From the NCBI GenBank assembly GCA_963930645.1, contig OZ005662.1, positions 104,082,436 through 104,146,435 of the forward strand: a stretch of DNA of 64,000 nucleotides. Direction: 5' to 3'. Position numbers and translations under genes: made by a program. The notes under the pieces are model-generated. The model saw only the letters and a list, made by a program, of their open reading frames with translations. It ran no database searches and was not told the DNA's origin. The DNA is from Salticus scenicus. Taxonomy: Eukaryota; Arthropoda; Arachnida; Araneae; Salticidae. The first letter of the stretch is position 1, and each line of letters begins with the position of its first letter. Below, piece by piece: positions 57,548 through 64,000 of the stretch.

Positions 57548-58685
57548 AACAAAATGCTATAACTAATTGAAAAATATATGAATAAATAAATGAAATATAG
57601 CTCTTTTGAAAGGCAAAATTTAAAAAAAAATTCTTTTTATGTATAGTAACTACTAAAAACATTCATGCACAATTTTTTTTTGATATTCTAAATAAGATTC
57701 CAGTTATAAAATATAAAATATTTATGCTATTGAAAATCATTGCTCTGACATTAAAAAATAAATTAATAAATATAATCTATTGTAACATAAGACAAATAAG
57801 AAAATTCAAAAATAAATGAATAAAAAATAAATAAATAAATGCTTATTATATGAAAAGTAAGTAATGTAGAGTACAGCTGCATATAAATTTCATTTGTATC
57901 CTTATAAATTAAAATTAAAATATCTTATAAAATCTATTAATATAAAATACTTAGATAAAATAAATTAAATAAATAATAATATTTTAAGTGCATTAACTAA
58001 CATCCGATTATACAGATGGCGCCACATTTAAACATATTTTAAAATTATTTGCGTATTGCAGAGAAAAAAAGATTGAAATAAATAAATTAATTAATTAAAA
58101 TAATTGAAATTAAAATTAAAATTGAAAACAGAATAGGAAATGTGTTGTTTTATCTATCTATTCATTATTATATTTACATAACGACTTTTTCTTTAAAATT
58201 GCTGTACGATAACTACGATACATATAAAATTAAAATGGAGCGGAAAAAAAAAAAAAAAAAAAAAAGGGCCCTTGTATTAATCATAAAAAACGGCAGTTTT
58301 TTGAGTGACGCAGCAAAGCTCAAACAAAGCTTAGCAGCGACACTCTATTATACAGCTAATTTAACATTAAAGGAATTTGGAAACGCCGACATTTAATATC
58401 TCAGTAAATTGGAGATATTCTGATCTAATATTTTCAGAATAATCTTTTGTCTTCTGCATGATGCTATCCTGAAAGTTTCACACTTCAACATTGTATATAT
58501 TTTGAGATCTGGAGTTGCAATTTAAGACTTCAAAGGAAAAATGTGTTTTGTGTGAGTTTTTTTTCTCGAAAACGGCTCGAAGAAATTTTATGAAATTGAT
58601 ATATGATATTAATTTATTTTGTCTGAGACGCATGACGTTCTCCGTTTTTCCCAAAAAACTCTTGTTTCTTAGATAATTTACCTTG
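57548..58685. other. Gene-free AT-rich stretch
   Basis: AT-rich with AAATAAAT tracts and a poly-A at about 58244-58265. A small phrase at 58299-58320 (GAGTGACGCAGCAAAGCT) resembles the motifs GTGACGCAGC and GAGTGACGCTTTGCT in the large hairpin at 60.5 kb. The 84-codon frame at 58142-58396 has no recognisable domain. Confidence 0.5.
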
Positions 58686-58689
58686 AAAA

Positions 58690-58795
58690 TCGAACTATTT
58701 TTCCTCCGCCATGCATGGATTTGAACCGCAGATTCTCAGAATTCAGAACAGGCGTCATTCGGTTTTCTGAGGCTGTGGTTGGTTGGTCCAATCTG
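58690..58795 (-). repeat. tRNA-like sequence, degenerate
   Basis: On the minus strand, GCGGTTCAAATCCATGCATG includes an exact B-box-type GGTTCAAATCC, with an upstream AACCGAATGACGCCTGTTCTG. The T-stem does not pair properly and the A box is poor, so it is most likely a SINE or tRNA pseudogene. Confidence 0.35.
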
Positions 58796-59149
58796 AATGC
58801 AGTCAATAAAATATTTAGATTTTTTTTATTAAATGCAAAAAGGAAACTTCATTGTTTGTTTTAAATACTTATTATATATATACTAAATTAAATTTTACTT
58901 AAATATTTCTTTCTTTTTTGTTATGAAGGAAATTATTTGATTTTAAAATTTCACATTTCGCCAAAATACTATTTAGATAATATTTCAAATAAGGAAATAT
59001 TTTGTAATTATATGTATTCTATTTAATAAGTATTCATAATAAATTTATAATTTTTTACGAGAAAATATTTCACATTTTTTTTCGATTAATTTTTTCCGAC
59101 GTAAAACCCAACTAATCAATCAACCGATTAATTTTTTTCATCATTCATG

Positions 59150-59420
59150 TATTCATTCGCCGCCTCTGATTGGTGTTTCTTTCCTGCGCTCTCTGACTGG
59201 CTGAGGCTGTTGTGGTTTTATTGTACAAGGCATTTGCGGGAGCGGAGCTCCTCTCAATTTGCGCATTCTCCAATTTAGAGAAGAATTTCGAAGTATTATT
59301 CAGAGAGAAAAATTTTGGCGCCATCTTTTAACTTAATATAGAGTTACTATAAAAACGAGTGTGATCGCTTTCTCATTATTGATTCTATATTTTTCTTTTG
59401 TAATTCGTAGTTCCTTTCTA
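59150..59420 (+). promoter_or_regulatory. Promoter-like GC-richer patch
   Basis: Within AT-rich DNA, this patch has two inverted-CCAAT-type elements (GATTGGTG near 59170, CTCCAATTT near 59268), a GCGGGAGCGGAGC segment and TTTTGGCGCCATCTTTT (near 59312), which combines an E2F-type TTTGGCGC with a YY1-type GCCATCTT. Such combinations occur at TATA-less animal promoters. No downstream open reading frame is visible nearby, and a SINE or transposon end cannot be excluded. Confidence 0.3.
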
Positions 59421-59976
59421 AATTTTTATTAATTACCATTCTCTCGCTCTCCTTTTTTTTTTTTTTTTTTAATTGAGTGATGTAATTCTGGTGCGCTAAT
59501 TTTTTTTCCCCCCCTATTAAGACAAAATGGAAAATAAAAGGATTACTCTATATTGCATTACAAGAAATTTATATATATTAAATAAGAAAGGCTTGCTCAT
59601 GTATATTAAAATTTAATATTTGAAGTATCATAATCAGAGGGAAACATATTTATTTAAAAAATGGAAGGTAAACATATTATTGGTAAAATGACTAAATTAT
59701 TATTATTATTATGTATTATTATTTTGTTCTTAATGAATGGCAGTCTATAATCAATTGCTGTATAAATAACAATAAAATCATTAAAATATACTTCAATTTT
59801 ATTATTTTGCTATTAGGCAATTTATGATTTTTAAATAATTAAATGTCCATTATGTATTTCTACCAGTAAAACAAGAATATTTCGCCCCCCCTACACAGAA
59901 GCACTTCAGATATTAATAGTTTAGGTTAATGAAATTTCCTTTTACATGATTTTAATTTTAAAACCAATTATAAGCT

Positions 59977-60010
<34 letters not shown>

Positions 60011-60489
60011 ATTTAAAAAGAAATAAAGAAAGTATATATTATTTCTTCGGTGCATTGCTGAAATGCTGAAAAAAAAAAAAAGAACAGAAAAAGAGGGGGG
60101 GATAGCAGAATATATTAATATAAACTAAACTTTGTCTGCATCTAATTATTCTTTAAAAAAGAATTGAAATTTGATTTATCAAAATAAATAATCGTTAATA
60201 AATGAAAGTATTTTTGTAAAATTATATGAATATTATATGATCTGCCATCTTGTTTCGAGTGCCAGCTATTTGAAATATTCAAATTCTCATTAAAAAGGTA
60301 TTTATGATCCAATTTACTTAAAACTCCATATATACGTAGCCCTCATTAATATTTCCATTAAGTCCATTAATTAATTGTAGCCGCCATTTTTAAATAAAAT
60401 GGCAGCTACATGATAAGAAAAAAAAATCTACTCTTACTATGAGCTGGAAGGACTTGATCAGTTGATCAATAACCCCTAAAAAGTAATGA

Positions 60490-61647
60490 TATCAGAACAA
60501 AAACCCTTAACGGGTTAAAAGTTTGTGACGCAGCACTTTATTTCGATATGAATTGGAAATATGGGTCTTAAAAATAATGATATCAAATTTTGAGTGACGC
60601 TTTGCTATTAATTGAAATATACATAGATTTTTCTTATTTCATAATTTGCTTTTTTCTTCTATTTATATTTACATCACAGTACATTCATAATATTTTCAAC
60701 TTCAACGTGAAAAAATATATAGAATTTACTCACTGATGCTTTTTCATTTGCATCTCGTGAATTCAAAATATGAGTTTTAAAAGAAATGATATAATTTCAG
60801 TGACGCCTGAGTGTTACTTTAAAAAGATTTCTTTTTAGATTCCATAACAACCACTTTTGTTTTGTTGAATAAAGTGTATTTACATATTGAAATAATGATT
60901 TTAATTTTTAAATATACTGTCAAATAATCAAACTTTCACTCAATGTACATTTTAAATTGAAGTTATCTAGTTCAATAAATTGATTTGTCTATTGCGTCAC
61001 GCTATCCAAAACTGTAAGTAAAATTTATGTAAATGTTACTTTGCACACATTTTCACTGTTAATACTATGATACAAAGAGATTGTGTGATGCAAAAAGAAA
61101 ACATTTGCAGAAATTTTACTTGCAGTTTTGGATAGCGTGACGCAATAGACAAATCAATTTATTGAACTAGATAACTTCAATTTATAATGTACATTGAGTG
61201 AAAGTTTGATTATTTGACAGTATATTTAAAAATTAAAATCATTATTTCAATATGTAAATACACTTTATTCAACAAAACAAAAGTGGTTATTATGGAATCT
61301 AAAAAGAAATCTTTTTAAAGTAACACTCAGGCGTCACTGAAATTATATCATTTCTTTTAAAACTCATATTTTGAATTCACGAGATGCAAATGAAAAAGCA
61401 TCAGTGAGTAAATTCTATATATTTTTTCACGTTGAAGTTGAAAATATTATGAATGTACTGTGATGTAAATATAAATAGAAGAAAAAAGCAAATTATGAAA
61501 TAAGAAAAATCTATGTATATTTCAATTAATAGCAAAGCGTCACTCAAAATTTGATATCATTATTTTTAAGACCCATATTTCCAATTCATATCGAAATAAA
61601 GTGCTGCGTCACAAACTTTTAACCCGTTAAGGGTTTTTGTTCTGATA
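60490..61647. mobile_element. 1.16-kb near-perfect foldback (inverted arms of about 533 bp)
   Basis: The left arm (60490-61022) and the right arm (about 61115-61647) are inverted copies; only isolated mismatches are seen by hand (for example CATAACAACC versus CATAATAACC, ACATTTTAAATT versus ACATTATAAATT). A spacer of about 92 bp separates them. The outer ends contain AAACCCTTAACGGGTTAA, itself a palindrome. GTGACGC-type motifs recur in each arm (about 60525, 60594, 60803, 60993). No protein is encoded. A foldback transposon/MITE is the simplest reading. Confidence 0.9.
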
Positions 61648-61929
61648 CTTAAGAACAAGCAAATCTTTGAGCTGGGGCTTCAGTGATCTTGATTTCCACT
61701 TGGTGTTTTTCATTTTCAACTCGCCAAACTCTTGTATCTATTTTTCACACTCTTCTAAATTTTTTATATTACTGCGAATTATAATTATATTAACAGAAAT
61801 TGATTCAATTTCATGAATGAATGATGGAGGAAATTTTGACTCCGAAAATACAAACATTTTACAAATAAAGTCAAAATACAATAAAATATTATCATTAAAG
61901 CTTTGTAGGATAGAATTTTCCATTAAACT

Positions 61930-62280
61930 TTGGCGGAAAGCGTGACGTCAGATATGACACGCAAAACAAAAACCAATCAACAACGTCGAACTGTCTCCCC
62001 GTTTGAGCTCAAGTAAAGGTAGTAAATATGCAAACCGGTTTGCACCTCTGGATTCAGAAAAATCACGTCTTTCATTTGGTAACAACAGGACTGTTATTTC
62101 TGATTTATTTTCCCCTCTTTTGGTGTTGCACAAGACTGGTCTACAAAAACTGGTGACAATATTTTTAATCAGATTGAAACTAATAGTTCTTCTAGTCGTA
62201 AAAAATACACTGCAGCCAGATAACCGGATACGGTCAGCCAGAGTCAGTTATTACTGTTATTACCACACCATATAACCGTA
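61930..62280 (+). promoter_or_regulatory. Possible host promoter or 5' exon with CRE and CCAAT
   Basis: A perfect CRE, TGACGTCA (61943-61950), and ACCAATCAA (about 61970) precede a GC-richer stretch. Its frames look protein-like in pieces: GSKYANRFAPLDSEK, then, after a one-base shift near 62110, VAQDWSTKTGDNIFNQIE and SSSSRKKYTAAR with a stop. The pieces are in different frames, so this may be a 5' UTR, a pseudogene, or exons with an unseen intron boundary. Confidence 0.35.
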
Positions 62281-62464
62281 CACCATAATAAAATGAGATT
62301 CTTATCTTTGTTAAGTTACATTAGGTAGGATATAGAAGAAACAAAAATATAGGAATTATAAGTACTTTTTAAACTTTAATTGACTAAAACAAAACTTTGA
62401 TTACTTTTAAAATTAAAATATATTTTCTTTTGCTTTATTTAAACATATTATGTGTTATTTTCTA

Positions 62465-62570
62465 ATGGCAGATTCTTTTCCTACTGCTGATGATGAAGCG
62501 AAATATGTTCAACTACAATCTGATGGTGGGAGTGATTCGTGTGATCCGGTAACATGGAATTATATTTCAG
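62465..62570 (+). CDS. Candidate host coding exon with splice donor
   Basis: ATG at 62465 opens a frame of 35 codons plus one base, ending TATATTTCAG|GTAAGA, a strong 5' splice site (intron phase 1). The peptide is acidic and Ser/Asp/Gln-rich (MADSFPTADDEAKYVQLQ, then SDSCDP and WNYIS), unlike the low-complexity frames around it, and codon use is balanced. Alternatively it could be an internal exon entered at TTCTAATGGCAG. No matching next exon is recognised in the remaining 1.4 kb, which contains a hAT-like MITE consistent with an intron. I do not recognise the protein. Confidence 0.4.
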
Positions 62571-62613
62571 GTAAGAAATTTCTTATTAAATGCTAAATTA
62601 TATATATATATAT

Positions 62614-63001
62614 CTGGGTTGCTACGGTACCTGTAAAATAGAGAAAACCTGAAAAACTCAATGAATTTGAACATCTATTAAAAAAAAAACAGGGAAAACT
62701 CAGTGAAATTTCAAAATTTATAGCAAAAACAGGGTAAATTCAGGGAATTTTGAAATTTTTTGAAAAAACATTGGAAAATTTTTTCATAATAAAATATTTT
62801 TAAAAAAGTAATGCTTTATAATTATGTCTCCCCCCCCCCCAACTATTGTAAGTTAATAAAATTGATTTACCTTAAATATGTTCAATTGACTTGTATACAT
62901 GTTAGATTCTGATGCTGCATGGTTGCGCGTCATCTATTTTACTTCTAAAAGGGACTAGGAAAACTCAGGGAATTTTTTTCCTGATTTGTGTAGCAACCCT
63001 G
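62614..63001. mobile_element. 388-bp hAT-like MITE (CAGGGTTGCTAC ends)
   Basis: The left end CTGGGTTGCTACGG and the right end GTGTAGCAACCCTG are inverted. The body contains repeated AAACTCAGGGAATTTT-type phrases at both ends. It is inserted in a TA microsatellite (ATATATAT on both sides), so the duplication cannot be measured. A pattern of this kind is common among hAT MITEs. Confidence 0.8.
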
Positions 63002-63019
63002 ATATATATATATATATAT

Positions 63020-64000
63020 ATACAGGGCCCGAAATTTCAACTTAGATTACACTCGCTGAAAAAAAAAGTTACTCGCACAAAATATGATTAACTTACACTA
63101 TTTTTTATGTAGAAAGTGACCAGAATTTTTTATTGGAAAAAGAGGGGAAATTACGCAATGTCTTTTATTTTATAAGAAAATAGAAGACATTCAATTTTGA
63201 AAAAGAAGTCATTTTAGAGGACATAAAATTGAATGAAAATGTTTATAAAAACCGATTCAAAAGCTACTTTACACAAGCGGTGGTAAGATTTTTATCTCAA
63301 ATGAGGAATTTGGATCAGTACACCTTAATTTATATTAATAATATCTACGGATACGAGAGGAAAAAATTCCTAATTTCCCATGTTTTTATTAATTTATATT
63401 CTTGTTTGTTTGTTTGCTCGGTACAAATCTTGCAATCGAATTTTAACCAACTTCCTTTCTAGCTAGACATTTGAAACTTTCACAGTAGCTCAGAACCCGG
63501 TGACAACACAATACTTCGAAGTCTGATTTTCGAATTTTTGATTAGTTTTCTTATAATTAATTAAAATATGAAAATAATAACATCCTAATAGCGTTAAAAT
63601 AGCCATTAAAATATTAGCGATAATTTAATTGTTGCAAAAAAAAAAAAAAAAAAATACGAGTTCATTTTCTTTTGATATAAAAATAAATACATTTAATTAA
63701 ATTTTAAAAAGTTAAGTTATGCATCTCACAAAAATTGACGTCATTATCATTTTAAAAATTTTATGCACATTGATAAGATCTCTATGATTCATCAGAAATT
63801 TTAAAACAAGATATATAAAAAGTTTTTTTTTATCATAATTATTTTTATGGCTGTCACTTTTTTTTTTTTTTTTTTTTTTTTTGTGGTACTTTCATGCAGT
63901 TACATTAAGCAAGTTAGAATACATTTTGTTTTATTTAAATCATAATCATATGATAAAAAATAAAAAAAATTAATATTCGGCAGATGAAACGATTTGTTTT
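63020..64000. other. Gene-free AT-rich right edge
   Basis: Starts with a single hAT-type end, CAGGGCCCGAAATTTC (about 63023), with no partner in the window. Poly-A (about 63636-63654) and poly-T (about 63858-63883) follow. The 77-codon frame at 63229-63462 has no recognisable motif. Confidence 0.55.

Noticed and set aside
58690..58795. A functional tRNA gene on the minus strand
   Set aside because: The B box is good, but stems do not pair and the A box is weak.

Overview
The window looks like nuclear DNA of an invertebrate, most likely an arthropod and possibly a spider or other chelicerate. It is very AT-rich, full of (TA)n, (ATT)n and poly-A/T tracts, and dominated by eukaryotic transposable elements. 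There is no operon structure, rRNA, intact tRNA or CRISPR array. No complete host gene is visible. The only host-gene candidates are a short exon-like ORF with a splice donor at 62465-62570 and two promoter-like patches (about 59.15-59.42 kb and 61.93-62.28 kb).

Layout. 0-5.3 kb: a repeat block (block A) with nested hAT-like miniature elements, a minisatellite and a possible Helitron-like element. 5.35-10.45 kb: a 5.1-kb element with very long terminal inverted repeats (1.6 and 1.3 kb). It encloses a decayed gene of a widespread invertebrate protein family whose acidic motifs resemble the FEN/XPG (PIN-like) nuclease fold. This is the most interesting object here. 10.5-25 kb: AT-rich DNA with tandem repeats, tRNA-derived SINE-like pieces, miniature elements and one transposase HTH relic. 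26.1-31.5 kb and 34.8-43.3 kb: two diverged copies of another block (block B). Each carries different insertions: a 2.43-kb TIR element and a hAT-like MITE in the first, a 5.6-kb Ty3/gypsy retrotransposon in the second. 32.6-34.4 kb: a non-autonomous TIR element ending ACCCAGGTA.

44.2-53.5 kb: a second copy of block A, split by nested insertions. A 139-bp MITE carries a 6.66-kb element with CCCAGCAAAAC ends and an AT target duplication, which itself holds further elements. Another MITE is split by an internally deleted mariner. 53.7-64 kb: mostly AT-rich DNA with small elements, a near-perfect 1.16-kb inverted repeat (60.49-61.65 kb), and the candidate host exon with a hAT-like MITE in its presumed first intron.

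Paired copies of blocks A and B give natural empty/filled site comparisons, so many boundaries and target-site duplications can be read directly. Every protein-coding element found (the FEN-like gene, gypsy, mariner and the HTH relic) carries stops, frameshifts or deletions. Nothing here appears able to encode its own mobility.
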